From: Bermanella sp. WJH001
Lineage (GTDB): Bacteria > Pseudomonadota > Gammaproteobacteria > Pseudomonadales > Oceanobacteraceae
Assembly (NCBI RefSeq): GCF_030070105.1
Contig: NZ_JASJOO010000003.1
Coordinates: 667,155-731,154 of the forward strand
Reading direction: 5' to 3'
DNA: 64,000 bases
Shown: piece after piece, positions 44,182-54,255 of the stretch
Position numbering within the stretch: the first letter of the stretch is position 1
Layout of the letters: each line of letters starts with the position of its first letter
Notes under the pieces: model-generated
What the model saw: the letters and a program-made list of their open reading frames with translations, nothing else
The model's database searches: none
Told to the model about the DNA's origin: nothing
Made by a program: the position numbers and the translations under genes

Positions 44182-45492
44182 ATGCCAGCAATATTAAACA
44201 GTCGAGCCCTTGCGGCATTGGCCATGCTCGATGTGGTGGATGAACAAAAAAGTCTTACCTCAGCACTCGCTTATTTTGCAAAGCAAGGTTTAGAGCAAGA
44301 TAAACCATTACTGCAAAGCCTGTGTTTTGGTTGCAGCCGTTACTTTTTTTCAATTAACGCATTAAGCAAAATCCTATTAGACAAACCCTTGCCTGAATCT
44401 GCGCGCCCTATTCAGGCGCTATTATGGGTGGGTTTATACCAACTGGCCCACAGTGATATTTCAGAACACGCTGCCATTAACGAAACCGTAGAGGCCTGCG
44501 ATCAGCTTAAACTGGGTAAATTTAAAGGGGTGCTCAACGCCATCCTTCGTCGCTTTCAGCGCGAAAAAACCGAACTGTTGGCGGGTCTTACCAGCAGTGA
44601 CGTCACTCTTTATGAGCACCCTAAGTGGTTTATTAAATTGCTTAAAAAGAACTGGCCTGATCAATGGCAAACCATCTGTGAGCAAGGCAACCTTCAAGCC
44701 CCTTTGTGCCTGCGTAATAATGTTCGCTCACAAGATCGAAGTGACTACTTACAAACTCTAAGCAACCATAAGATAAAGGCTGTTAGCGGTAAGCATGCGC
44801 TTACTTCAATTTACTTAGAGCAAGCCTGTGATGTCACCCAGTTACCAGGTTTTAGCGATGCCAGTTGCAGCGTGCAAGACGAAGCGGCTCAACTTGCAGC
44901 ACAACTTCTGGCCCCTCAAAAAGGCGAGCGCATATTAGACGCTTGCAGCGCCCCCGGTGGTAAAACCTGCCATATTTTAGAATATGCAGATAACCAAGCA
45001 GACGTGATCGCTCTTGATGCCGATGCAAAACGACTAACCCGTGTCACTGAAAACCTTGAGCGTCTAAAATTAGATGCGAAAGTCATTCAAGGGGAGGCTC
45101 AAACCCCTGAAACCTGGTGGGACGGAAATCCATTTGATCGTATATTGTTAGATGTGCCTTGTAGCGCTACAGGTGTCATAAGACGCCATCCAGACATTAA
45201 GTTACTGCGCAAAAAAGAAGATATTGATAACCTTGCGCAATTACAGGGATTAATCCTTAAAAAAGCATGGGAAATGTTAAGGCCGGGCGGCACGCTGCTA
45301 TATGCCACGTGCTCTATTTTATCCGTTGAAAATAGTGACAACATTTCAGCATTTTTGGCTGATCAGCATGATGCTCAACTGGAGCCTATGACACTTTCAA
45401 GCGGTATAAATACAGGGTTTGGCTGGCAGTTATTCCCTCAAGCAAATGGGCATGACGGCTTTTTTTATGCTCTATTAAAAAAGCAGCTTTAG
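44182..45492 (+). CDS. rsmB: 16S rRNA m5C967 methyltransferase RsmB
   Basis: A 436-residue enzyme. The N-terminal NusB-like RNA-binding domain covers about residues 1-140. The SAM-dependent methyltransferase covers about 235-435 with DACSAPGGKTCHILE (SAM motif). The two catalytic cysteines lie in DVPCSATGVIRRHPD and YATCSILSVENSDN. It methylates C967 of 16S rRNA. The ATG follows the fmt stop codon directly. Confidence 0.96.
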   Translation: MPAILNSRALAALAMLDVVDEQKSLTSALAYFAKQGLEQDKPLLQSLCFGCSRYFFSINALSKILLDKPLPESARPIQALLWVGLYQLAHSDISEHAAINETVEACDQLKLGKFKGVLNAILRRFQREKTELLAGLTSSDVTLYEHPKWFIKLLKKNWPDQWQTICEQGNLQAPLCLRNNVRSQDRSDYLQTLSNHKIKAVSGKHALTSIYLEQACDVTQLPGFSDASCSVQDEAAQLAAQLLAPQKGERILDACSAPGGKTCHILEYADNQADVIALDADAKRLTRVTENLERLKLDAKVIQGEAQTPETWWDGNPFDRILLDVPCSATGVIRRHPDIKLLRKKEDIDNLAQLQGLILKKAWEMLRPGGTLLYATCSILSVENSDNISAFLADQHDAQLEPMTLSSGINTGFGWQLFPQANGHDGFFYALLKKQL

Positions 45493-45537
45493 AACGACCT
45501 TAACGCAGTACTGGCAACGCAGGTTTTATTAAGCCAT

Positions 45538-46917
45538 ATGAAAATTATAATTTTAGGCGCAGGCCAAGTTGGCGGCACACTGGCCGAACACCTTGCTACC
45601 GAAGGCAACGATATTACCGTTGTCGATACAGACGCCGATCGCTTAAAAGAGCTACAAAATCGCTTGGATATTCGTACCGTTCGCGGCAAAGCATCCTACC
45701 CCCATGTGCTTAGCCAAGCGGGCGGTGATGATGCCGACATGTTAGTAGCCGTGACCAACAGCGATGAAGTAAACATGGTGGCTTGCCAGGTAGCGCACTC
45801 TTTATTTAAAACCCCCACCAAAATCAGCCGAATTCGCGCCCAAGAATACTCCCAAGCCCATGAGTTATTTGGCAACCAAGGGGTGCCTATTGATGTTTTT
45901 ATCAGCCCTGAGCAAGTGGTTACTAACTACATAAAGCGCTTACTTGAATTCCCCGGAGCCCTACAGGTACTGGACTTTGCCGATAATAAAGCCAAGTTAG
46001 TGGGTGTTAAGGCCTACTATGGTGGCCCGCTTGTGGGTCAAGAATTACGCTATTTGCGTGAGCACTTAAAAAGTGGTGTGGATACCCGTGTTGCTGCCAT
46101 TTATCGTCGTGGCCAAGCCATTTTACCGGCGGCGGATACCGTGATTGAAGTGGACGATGAAGTATTCTTTATTGCGGCCACTAAAGATATTCGCACGGTA
46201 ATGGCTGAAATGCGTCGCAGTGAGCAGCCCTATAAACGTGTGATTATTGCCGGCGGCGGTAATATCGGAGCGCGCTTAGCGCAGGTGCTAGAACCTTTTT
46301 ATAACGTAAAATTAATCGACCATAACTTACAACGCTGTGAGCGATTAAGTGAAAAAGTAAAAAGCAAAACCATCATTATGAATGGTAGCGCCACCGACAA
46401 AGAATTATTACTTGAAGCCAATATTGAAAGCACAGACGTGTTTTGCGCCCTAACCAATGATGACGAAGTGAACGTCATGTCATCTATGCTGGCCAAACAA
46501 TTAGGGGCCCGCAAAGTGATGACCTTAATCAACAAGGCTCAATATGTTGATTTGGTACAAGGCCAAGGCATTGATATTGCCATCAGCCCAAGTCAAACCA
46601 CCATTGGTAGTTTGCTGACACACGTGCGCCGTGGTGATGTGGCCAACGTGCACAGCTTACGCCGAGGTGCAGCAGAAGCCATCGAGGCCATTGCTCACGG
46701 TGACCAAAACACGTCTAAAGTGGTTGGTCGCCGCCTTGATCAAATTGATCTACCTGAGGGTTCAACCATTGGTGCCATTGTGCGTAACGAGCAAGTACTA
46801 ATAGCCCATGGTGATGTGGTAGTTGAAAGTGAAGACCATGTGATTTTGTTCGTACTGGATAAAAAACGTATTCCTGAAATTGAACGTTTATTCCAAGTGG
46901 AGCTGGGCTTCTTTTAA
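45538..46917 (+). CDS. trkA: Trk potassium uptake regulator TrkA
   Basis: A 459-residue peripheral membrane protein with two RCK units. Each has a Rossmann NAD-binding part (KIIILGAGQVGGTLAEHLAT at residue 1 and RVIIAGGGNIGARLAQVLEP at about 234) and a TrkA-C domain. It gates the TrkH channel, whose gene follows 88 bases downstream. Length matches E. coli TrkA (458). Confidence 0.97.
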   Translation: MKIIILGAGQVGGTLAEHLATEGNDITVVDTDADRLKELQNRLDIRTVRGKASYPHVLSQAGGDDADMLVAVTNSDEVNMVACQVAHSLFKTPTKISRIRAQEYSQAHELFGNQGVPIDVFISPEQVVTNYIKRLLEFPGALQVLDFADNKAKLVGVKAYYGGPLVGQELRYLREHLKSGVDTRVAAIYRRGQAILPAADTVIEVDDEVFFIAATKDIRTVMAEMRRSEQPYKRVIIAGGGNIGARLAQVLEPFYNVKLIDHNLQRCERLSEKVKSKTIIMNGSATDKELLLEANIESTDVFCALTNDDEVNVMSSMLAKQLGARKVMTLINKAQYVDLVQGQGIDIAISPSQTTIGSLLTHVRRGDVANVHSLRRGAAEAIEAIAHGDQNTSKVVGRRLDQIDLPEGSTIGAIVRNEQVLIAHGDVVVESEDHVILFVLDKKRIPEIERLFQVELGFF

Positions 46918-47005
46918 GTCCAGCTGACAATAAAAAATAAAAGTAAGGGTAACCTTACACCTGCTAAAAATGGCAGGCTGCCATTTTTAATGAGTAATAA
47001 AGACT

Positions 47006-48454
47006 ATGCATCCAGCCATCATTTTTCGCATTCTGGGAATTTTGTTGATGGTATTCAGCCTTGCGCTGTTACCCCCAATGATCATAAGTGTGATTTATCA
47101 GGACGGCGCGCTTGGCGCGTTTGCAGGTGCATTGGGCATTAACTTTGCCGCAGGGGCTTTGTGCTGGTATCCCGTTCGTAATCACCATCAAGATTTAAAG
47201 ACCCGCGACGGCTTTGTGGTAACCGTTTTATTCTGGTTGGTATTAGCCGTTTCTGGTGCTCTGCCATTAATGTTAGCGGAAAGTCCTGGGCTTAATTTCA
47301 CCGATGCGTTTTTTGAATCCCTTTCTGGTTGGACCACAACTGGGGCCACCGTCATCACCGGAATTGATTATCTTCCTGAGTCCATCTTGTTTTATCGTCA
47401 GCTTCTACAGTGGCTTGGTGGTATGGGGATCATCGTATTGGCAGTGGCCATTTTACCTATGCTGGGCATCGGGGGCATGCAGCTTTACCGCGCTGAAACC
47501 CCAGGGCCAATGAAAGACAGCAAGTTAACACCGCGTATTACTGAGACTGCCAAAACCCTTTGGTACATTTATCTAGCCCTTACCATTGCCTGCGCTGTTG
47601 GTTTTTTATTGGCTGGCATGAGTGTATTTGATGCGATCTGTCATGCCTTTAGTACCGTTGCCATTGGTGGTTTTAGTACCCACGATGACAGCATTGGTTA
47701 TTTTGATAGTGCCCTTATTGAAGGTGTGGCCATCTTTTTTATGATCATTAGTGCCTTTAATTTTGCGTTGCACTTTTATGCTTGGCGCTTTAAATCCATC
47801 CGCCATTATTTTGCTGACCCAGAAGTAAAAACCTTACTCATCGTGTTATTCATTGCGGCCATCGTCACATTCACAACCTTGGTGGCGAGTAAAAGCTACG
47901 ACCCTAACGAAGCGCTGCGCTTTGGTTTATTTGAGCTTGTGAGCATTGCCACAACTACTGGTTATGCCGCTGCTGACTTCTCTTTATGGCCGGCATTTTT
48001 ACCCTTCTTGTTATTCTTTTTAGCGTTTATGGGTGGCTGTGCAGGCAGCACCGGCGGCGGCTTAAAAGTCATTCGGGTATTGCTGATATACAAGCAAGGC
48101 AACCGTGAAATGAAACGCCTAATTCACCCCAATGCCATTATCCCTATCCGCATCGGTGGCCGCCCAATCGATGACCGGGTGGTTGAGGCGGTCTGGGGAT
48201 TTTTCAGTGTGTATTTGATGCTGTATTTAATCATGACCATTTTGTTATTAGCCACCGGCATGGACTTTGTTTCGGCCTTTTCTGCTGTGGGTGCTTGCAT
48301 TAATAACCTAGGCCCAGGCTTAGGGGATGTGGCTGCCAATTACGCCAACATCAGTGACTTTGCCAAGTGGGTATTAAGTTTTGCCATGTTATTAGGCCGC
48401 TTAGAGATCTTCACATTATTGGTATTATTTACACCTGTGTTTTGGCGCCAATAA
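47006..48454 (+). CDS. trkH: Trk potassium uptake channel TrkH
   Basis: A 482-residue membrane protein with four membrane-pore-membrane repeats. Selectivity-loop segments with conserved Gly are visible (SGWTTTGATVITG, FSTVAIGGFSTHD, ATTTGYAAADFS, AVGACINNLGPGLGD). It carries potassium into the cell under TrkA control. A terminator follows. Confidence 0.96.
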   Translation: MHPAIIFRILGILLMVFSLALLPPMIISVIYQDGALGAFAGALGINFAAGALCWYPVRNHHQDLKTRDGFVVTVLFWLVLAVSGALPLMLAESPGLNFTDAFFESLSGWTTTGATVITGIDYLPESILFYRQLLQWLGGMGIIVLAVAILPMLGIGGMQLYRAETPGPMKDSKLTPRITETAKTLWYIYLALTIACAVGFLLAGMSVFDAICHAFSTVAIGGFSTHDDSIGYFDSALIEGVAIFFMIISAFNFALHFYAWRFKSIRHYFADPEVKTLLIVLFIAAIVTFTTLVASKSYDPNEALRFGLFELVSIATTTGYAAADFSLWPAFLPFLLFFLAFMGGCAGSTGGGLKVIRVLLIYKQGNREMKRLIHPNAIIPIRIGGRPIDDRVVEAVWGFFSVYLMLYLIMTILLLATGMDFVSAFSAVGACINNLGPGLGDVAANYANISDFAKWVLSFAMLLGRLEIFTLLVLFTPVFWRQ

Positions 48455-48474
48455 CCCCATTTTAATCATTAACA

Positions 48475-48498
48475 TAGGGTCGTTTACGGCCCTTTTTT
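48475..48498 (+). terminator. terminator after trkH
   Basis: Stem AGGGTCG / CGGCCCT with a short loop followed by T6. The remaining bases before the next gene (48499-48674) show no feature I can support. Confidence 0.75.
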
Positions 48499-48674
48499 GT
48501 TGTTAATTTAAAAATACATCCAGCATTTATATTCATACCGCTGCTTTTTATGTCATTCACGGCTTAACGACACAGCTGTACTCACGACCATATGGCTAGA
48601 ATTTAGATAATTTCTTGTGCCAGCAGCGAATTATCAAACTTTGACTATCCTTTAATTAGTTAAAGGGATGATTT

Positions 48675-50309
48675 ATGACCAATTTAGATGCCATGCTTGC
48701 TGGCAAGCGCATTTTAGCGGTGGATGACTTAGTTGAGTCACGCAGCGCCATGAAAAAAATGCTGGTCATTCTAGGTGCCACCAAGGTTGATGTGGCCATG
48801 GATGGCGACGAAGCAACTGAGTATATTCTTAACAATGACTATGACCTTGTGATCAGTGATTACAACCTTGGTCGTGGTCGTGATGGTCAGCAAATCCTTG
48901 AAGAAGCCCGCTTTATCCGCCGCCTCAAGGCCACCACTACCTTTGTTATGCTCACCGGTGAAAACGCCATGGACATGGTCATGGGTGCCATCGAATACGA
49001 ACCCGACGACTACGTAACCAAGCCTTTCACCATTGATATCATGCGCCAACGGCTGACCCGTATTCTGACAATCAAAGAACAACTCAGGCCGATTAACGAT
49101 GCCATTGATCGTCAGGCCAAAAATGAAGTTTTACAATTATGTGATGAATACATCAAAACCAAGCCACGCCTTAAAAACCGTGTAGAACGGATAAAGGGGC
49201 GCACCCTTATGTCCATGAAAAACAACGATGAGGCGTTGAAGTTATACAACAGCATTTTAGAAGATCATGAAATCACTTGGGCGTTATTAGGTAAGGCGAC
49301 CTGTTTGTTTCACCAAGGCCAGTACAAAGAATCAAAAACATTGCTTGAATACACCATTAAACAACACCCTAAATATGTACAGTGTTATGACTTACTGGCC
49401 AAGATTCACCTTAAAAACAAAGACCTTCAATCAGCACAAAATATTTTAGTATCCGCGACTCACGTTTCCCCCAAACAGGTTCTGCGTCAAATGGAATTGG
49501 GCCGTATTGCCTTCGCCAATAAAGATTTGGCTGTAGCAGAGTCCGCTTTTCGACAATCCGTGAAACTGGCCAGACACAGTTGTTATCGCTCGGTTAAAAA
49601 TTACTTACTATTTGCCAAAGCCGTTCAGCACAAAATATCCCCCACTAATAATCGAGATACGCGGGCAGGAAGCGCTGATGCATTTAAAGCCATTGAAGAG
49701 GTCAAAGCTATTTATTCAGATACACCTGAATACGTGCTGGAAGCCACCATGATTGAAAGCACCACCTTTACTAATCTAGGTAAAGAAGCGGATGCAAAAG
49801 CTTGTGCGGATAAAGCAGAAAAATTACTCACCAATATTAATGAGCCCAGTAGCGCCATGTTACTTTCCATGGCGAATGTATTTATCGCCACCAAACAGCA
49901 TGCTAAAGCACAAGACTTACTGAGTGAAATATCTAAATCTAAAAACCTTACACGAGCCGAAGAGCGTGAACTTGAGCGCACCAAAAGCGAAATTAGTGAG
50001 CAAGTGGTTCGCCAATACACAACCGAGATTAATGATAAAGCCATTGCCTTTTTTGAGCGTGGTCAACTCTCTCAAGCCATTGAGTTATTAGACCAAGCCA
50101 CCGCCTATAAAGAGGCCGGTTTAGCGGTGTTGCTCAATGCTATTCAAGTAAAAATAACTTACATGGATCAACGAGCAGCAAGCCGTGAAATGCTGGATGA
50201 TGTTGATAAACTGCTTTTTAGGGTCGGGGATATACCCGCAAGCGATGACCGCCATCAACGTTGGCTGTTATTGAAAAAAAGCCAAGAACGCCTAACCCGC
50301 ATGATATAG
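48675..50309 (+). CDS. response regulator with TPR repeats
   Basis: A 544-residue protein. The receiver domain (about residues 8-130) has VDD, the phospho-acceptor Asp (VISDYNLGRGRDG, about residue 62), Thr (MLTGEN) and Lys116 (DDYVTKPF). The rest is helical with several TPR-like units (for example ALLGKATCLFHQGQYKESKT, QMELGRIAFANKDLAVAESA, AIAFFERGQLSQAIELLDQA). There is no output enzyme or DNA-binding domain, so it probably acts by binding proteins. The gene after it encodes a histidine-kinase-like ATPase 7 bases downstream, a likely partner. Confidence 0.9.
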   Translation: MTNLDAMLAGKRILAVDDLVESRSAMKKMLVILGATKVDVAMDGDEATEYILNNDYDLVISDYNLGRGRDGQQILEEARFIRRLKATTTFVMLTGENAMDMVMGAIEYEPDDYVTKPFTIDIMRQRLTRILTIKEQLRPINDAIDRQAKNEVLQLCDEYIKTKPRLKNRVERIKGRTLMSMKNNDEALKLYNSILEDHEITWALLGKATCLFHQGQYKESKTLLEYTIKQHPKYVQCYDLLAKIHLKNKDLQSAQNILVSATHVSPKQVLRQMELGRIAFANKDLAVAESAFRQSVKLARHSCYRSVKNYLLFAKAVQHKISPTNNRDTRAGSADAFKAIEEVKAIYSDTPEYVLEATMIESTTFTNLGKEADAKACADKAEKLLTNINEPSSAMLLSMANVFIATKQHAKAQDLLSEISKSKNLTRAEERELERTKSEISEQVVRQYTTEINDKAIAFFERGQLSQAIELLDQATAYKEAGLAVLLNAIQVKITYMDQRAASREMLDDVDKLLFRVGDIPASDDRHQRWLLLKKSQERLTRMI

Positions 50310-50316
50310 GTCGACT

Positions 50317-50970
50317 ATGAGCTTTGATATTAATACCCTGCTAAGTGCACAGCTACATGATCTAAAAAATCAGATGCAAGCTCTACTCAGTGTTGAGTCT
50401 GAGTTAAACGAAGCACTCATTATGAACCCAGAGCAGCAGTCGCTCATGGACAAGCTGCAACAACACAGCAGCAACCTTAGTCATCGCCTGATTGAATTAC
50501 TTTCCATTTTAAAAATTCAAAACCAAGCATTCCAACCCAATGTTGATGAACACTGGCTTATGGACAGTGTATCGCCTTTAGCAACGGAGTTTTTTCAATT
50601 ACACGGCCTCAACATCGAGGCCCATTTTGATCATGACTTCAACCAATTTTATGACGAGCAATTACTCAACATTGCGCTACACAATGCCTGCATCAACGCA
50701 CTGCAAGCCGGTGCCAATAAGGTCATTTTAGAAATTGAAGAACATAATGATGGCCACTGGGTACTCATTATTAGTGATAACGGCCCTGGCTTTGAATCTA
50801 GCCAAATTGATGATCAAGGGGATTACAACCCTAGTGGTACTGACAGTGGCTTGGGGTTATACCTTATTGAACAAGCTCTCAAGGCCCATAAGCGCAATGG
50901 TAAAACCGGTGTCATCACCATTTCTAACTTGCCTCGTGAAGGCGCTCAATTACGTCTCATATTCCCTTAA
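50317..50970 (+). CDS. small histidine kinase-like ATPase
   Basis: A 217-residue soluble protein. A short dimerisation-type helix pair with LLSAQLHDLKNQMQALL (candidate phosphoacceptor His14) is followed by a HATPase domain: N-box IALHNACINALQAGANKVIL, G1 ISDNGPGFESS and G2 DSGLGLYLIEQAL. There is no membrane segment or sensor domain. It directly follows the TPR response regulator and probably forms a two-component pair with it. The signal is unknown. Confidence 0.85.
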   Translation: MSFDINTLLSAQLHDLKNQMQALLSVESELNEALIMNPEQQSLMDKLQQHSSNLSHRLIELLSILKIQNQAFQPNVDEHWLMDSVSPLATEFFQLHGLNIEAHFDHDFNQFYDEQLLNIALHNACINALQAGANKVILEIEEHNDGHWVLIISDNGPGFESSQIDDQGDYNPSGTDSGLGLYLIEQALKAHKRNGKTGVITISNLPREGAQLRLIFP

Positions 50971-51078
50971 ATTCCTTAATACAAACACACCATGCAAAGC
51001 CTGTGAAACGCCCTAGTATCTAAGGCTATAGGCCCGTATAATCTTGTGCTTTTCTGTTTCCAGATTCGGAAGGCTCCA

Positions 51079-52092
51079 GTGTCCGCAAATAATTACGACG
51101 TAAAAACCTTTCAGGGGCTTATTGCTACCCTGCAAAACTTTTGGTCACAGCAAGGCTGTGTTATCAACCAACCCATCGACCTTGAAGTGGGTGCAGGTAC
51201 CTTCCATACCTCTACATTTTTACGTGCCGTGGGCCCAGAAACTTGGAACGCTGCTTATGTTCAGCCGTGTCGTCGCCCGACCGATGGCCGTTACGGTGAG
51301 AACCCAAACCGTCTTCAACATTACTACCAGTTCCAAGTGGTGATGAAGCCATCACCACTGGATATCCAAGACAAATACCTAGAAAGCTTAAAAGTCATCG
51401 GCATTGATACCGATATCCATGACGTGCGCTTTGTTGAAGATAACTGGGAAAGCCCAACTCTTGGTGCTTGGGGTCTTGGCTGGGAAGTGTGGTTAAACGG
51501 CATGGAAGTCACCCAATTCACCTATTTCCAGCAAGTAGGTGGCCTTGAGTGTTACCCAGTCACCGGTGAAATCACCTATGGTCTTGAGCGTATCGCCATG
51601 TACCTACAAAACGTCGACAGCATTTTTGATCTGGTTTGGTGTTATGGTCCAGACGGCTCTAAAGTCACTTACGGTGATGTGTTCCATCAAAACGAAGTGG
51701 AACAGTCCGCTTACAACTTTGAACACGCTGATGTGGACTTTTTATTCCAAGCGTTTAATCAACACGAAAGCGATTGCGCCCGTTTAATTGAAGCGGGTCT
51801 TGCTCTGCCTGCTTACGAGCAAGTATTAAAAGCCTCCCACGCGTTTAACATGTTAGATGCTCGTCATGCCATCTCAGTAACCGAACGTCAGGGTTACATT
51901 TTACGCGTGCGCACATTAGCGCGCTCTGTGGCCGAAGCGTATTTCCAATCTCGTTATAAATTGAAGTTCCCTCTGGCTCCTGCTGCCCTTCGCGATGAAG
52001 TGATCGCCAATGTTGTTGCAGAAGAAAAAGCTGCCGCCGATGCAGCTGCTAAAAAAGCCGCAAAAGATGCCAAGAAAAAGGGAGCCAAATAA
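51079..52092 (+). CDS. glyQ: glycyl-tRNA synthetase alpha subunit
   Basis: A 337-residue class II catalytic subunit of the bacterial (alpha-beta)2 enzyme. Conserved parts: [35 protein letters not shown] segment, and [20 protein letters not shown]. Translation starts at GTG with GGAAGG before it. The C-terminus carries an extra lysine/alanine-rich tail ([18 protein letters not shown]), making it about 30 residues longer than E. coli GlyQ (303). The stop overlaps the glyS start by one base. Confidence 0.96.
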   Translation: MSANNYDVKTFQGLIATLQNFWSQQGCVINQPIDLEVGAGTFHTSTFLRAVGPETWNAAYVQPCRRPTDGRYGENPNRLQHYYQFQVVMKPSPLDIQDKYLESLKVIGIDTDIHDVRFVEDNWESPTLGAWGLGWEVWLNGMEVTQFTYFQQVGGLECYPVTGEITYGLERIAMYLQNVDSIFDLVWCYGPDGSKVTYGDVFHQNEVEQSAYNFEHADVDFLFQAFNQHESDCARLIEAGLALPAYEQVLKASHAFNMLDARHAISVTERQGYILRVRTLARSVAEAYFQSRYKLKFPLAPAALRDEVIANVVAEEKAAADAAAKKAAKDAKKKGAK

Positions 52093-54176
52093 TGACGGAT
52101 TCAAATATTGTTAAGCATGATTTTTTAGTTGAAATTGGTACCGAAGAACTACCACCAAAGGCATTAAAAAGCCTAGCGGCTGCATTTCAAGCGGGTATCG
52201 AAGCCCACTTAAACGCCAAAGAAATTGCATTTACTGGTAGTAAATTATTTGCCGCACCCCGTCGCCTTGCTTTACGTCTTGAAGGTTTAGAAGCCCAAGG
52301 CAAAGACAGCAAGGTTGAAAAGTTTGGCCCTTATACCAATGTGGCCATTGGCGCAGATGGTAAGCCAACCAAAGCGGCCGAAGGTTTTGCCCGCTCTAAC
52401 GGCATCAGCTTTGATGAAGTGGGTCGCATCACAGATGAAAAAGGCGAGCGCCTTTATTTTGCTCAAGACGTGGCCGGTGCAAAAGCCTCTGATGAATTAC
52501 CTGTAGCGATTCAAGATGCATTAAACAAATTGCCAATTCCTAAACGCATGCGTTGGGGTTCAAGCCGCATTGAATTTGTTCGCCCTGTGCATTGGGTATT
52601 AATGTTATTAGATAACAAAGTGATCGAAGCGAACATTTTAGGTGTGCAATCAAACTTCTTTACTAAAGGTCATCGCTTTCATGCTAACCGCGAGATTGCC
52701 ATCACCAGCCCAGCGGCGTATGAAGCAACACTTAAAGAACAAGGCAAAGTATTAGCCGATTACGAAGAACGTAAAGCCATCATTCGTGCCCAAGTGGAAG
52801 CAGAAGGTGCCAAACTAGGTGGCGTTGCCGTCATTGATGAAGACTTACTAGATGAAGTAGCCTCTTTAAATGAATGGCCAACCGCATTAGCCGGTAACTT
52901 TGATAAAGAATTTTTAGAAGTACCTGCTCAAGCTTTGATTAGTTCAATGAAAGAGCACCAAAAGTACTTCCATGTACAAAGCAAAGACGGCAAATTAATG
53001 CCGAACTTCATCACAATTTGTAATATCGAATCAAAAGATCCACAACAAGTGATCGAAGGTAACGAAAAAGTGATTCGCCCACGTTTAAGTGATGCAAAAT
53101 TCTTTTGGGATACCGACCGCAAAAAATCATTAGAAAGCCGTTTTGAAAAACTCGACACCGTTTTGTGGGTGCAAAAATTAGGTACTCTTAAAGACAAGTC
53201 AGAGCGTTTAATGAAACTGGCTGCACAAATCAGCTCTGCCATGGGCGGTGATGTAAAACTGGCTGAGCGTGCTGCAAAACTGTGTAAAACCGATTTACTG
53301 TCTGACATGGTATTTGAATTCACAGACCTGCAAGGTCTAGCGGGTTCTTATTACGCGAAACACGATGGCGAGCCAGCTGAAGTATGTGCTGCCATGAATG
53401 AGCAATACATGCCTGCGTTCTCTGGTGATGATTTACCAGAAACCGTGACAGGTACCGCTCTTGCCTTAGCAGACCGTCTAGACAGCCTTGTGGGTTTGTT
53501 TGGTATTGGCCAGATCCCTACAGGTGGTAAAGATCCGTTCGCGCTGCGTCGTGCGTCTTTGGGTGTTTTACGTTTATTGGTTGAAAAGCAAATTGATATT
53601 GATCTAAACGATCTTATCGACTGGGCCATTGATAACAACTGGCCAACTGAATTAAACGCCGATAATAAATCAAAACTAATTGATTACATGTTGGATCGTT
53701 TCAGTGCTTGGTATCAAGACCAAAATATTCCAACGGTTGTTTTCCAAGCTGTTCGCGCCAAAGGCATTACCCAGCCGTTAGATATTAACAAACGTGTGCA
53801 AGCGGTTTTTGCGTTTTCTAAATTAGACAGCGCTGAAGCACTGGCCGCAGCCAATAAACGTGTATCCAACATTCTAGCTAAAAACGATGCCTTCATTGAT
53901 GCACCACAAGTCAACGAGGCGTTATTACACGAAGACGCTGAAAAAGTATTAGCAAAAGCACTTGCGGAAAAAGCAAACGAAGCCACGCCATTATTTGAGC
54001 AAGGTTTATACGCTGAGTACTTAACCAGCTTAACCACATTGCGTGACTGCATCGATGCCTTCTTCGATAACGTCATGGTTATGGCAGATGACGAAGCCGT
54101 TAAACAAAACCGTTTAGCGCTACTGAATCAACTGCGTAACTTGTTCTTAAACGTTGCGGATGTATCACAACTTTAA
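52092..54176 (+). CDS. glyS: glycyl-tRNA synthetase beta subunit
   Basis: A 694-residue subunit needed for tRNA binding. N-terminal FLVEIGTEELPPKALKSLAA is typical, as are the HD-like segment (YYAKHDGEPAEVCAAMNEQY), the DSLVGLFGIGQIPTGGKDPF block and the C-terminal anticodon-binding domain (FFDNVMVMADDEAVKQNRLA). Length matches E. coli GlyS (689). It overlaps glyQ by one base (TAATG), so both are translationally coupled. A strong terminator follows. Confidence 0.97.
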   Translation: MTDSNIVKHDFLVEIGTEELPPKALKSLAAAFQAGIEAHLNAKEIAFTGSKLFAAPRRLALRLEGLEAQGKDSKVEKFGPYTNVAIGADGKPTKAAEGFARSNGISFDEVGRITDEKGERLYFAQDVAGAKASDELPVAIQDALNKLPIPKRMRWGSSRIEFVRPVHWVLMLLDNKVIEANILGVQSNFFTKGHRFHANREIAITSPAAYEATLKEQGKVLADYEERKAIIRAQVEAEGAKLGGVAVIDEDLLDEVASLNEWPTALAGNFDKEFLEVPAQALISSMKEHQKYFHVQSKDGKLMPNFITICNIESKDPQQVIEGNEKVIRPRLSDAKFFWDTDRKKSLESRFEKLDTVLWVQKLGTLKDKSERLMKLAAQISSAMGGDVKLAERAAKLCKTDLLSDMVFEFTDLQGLAGSYYAKHDGEPAEVCAAMNEQYMPAFSGDDLPETVTGTALALADRLDSLVGLFGIGQIPTGGKDPFALRRASLGVLRLLVEKQIDIDLNDLIDWAIDNNWPTELNADNKSKLIDYMLDRFSAWYQDQNIPTVVFQAVRAKGITQPLDINKRVQAVFAFSKLDSAEALAAANKRVSNILAKNDAFIDAPQVNEALLHEDAEKVLAKALAEKANEATPLFEQGLYAEYLTSLTTLRDCIDAFFDNVMVMADDEAVKQNRLALLNQLRNLFLNVADVSQL

Positions 54177-54188
54177 GCAGACCCAGCG

Positions 54189-54219
54189 AAAAAGGAGAAG
54201 CTTGCTTCTCCTTTTTTTT
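54189..54219 (+). terminator. terminator after glyS
   Basis: Stem AAAAAGGAGAAGC / GCTTCTCCTTTTT followed by further T's, 12 bases after the glyS stop and before gmhB. Confidence 0.9.
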
Positions 54220-54255
54220 GCCTTAAATTTACAGCGTTATACATTGGTAAACATC

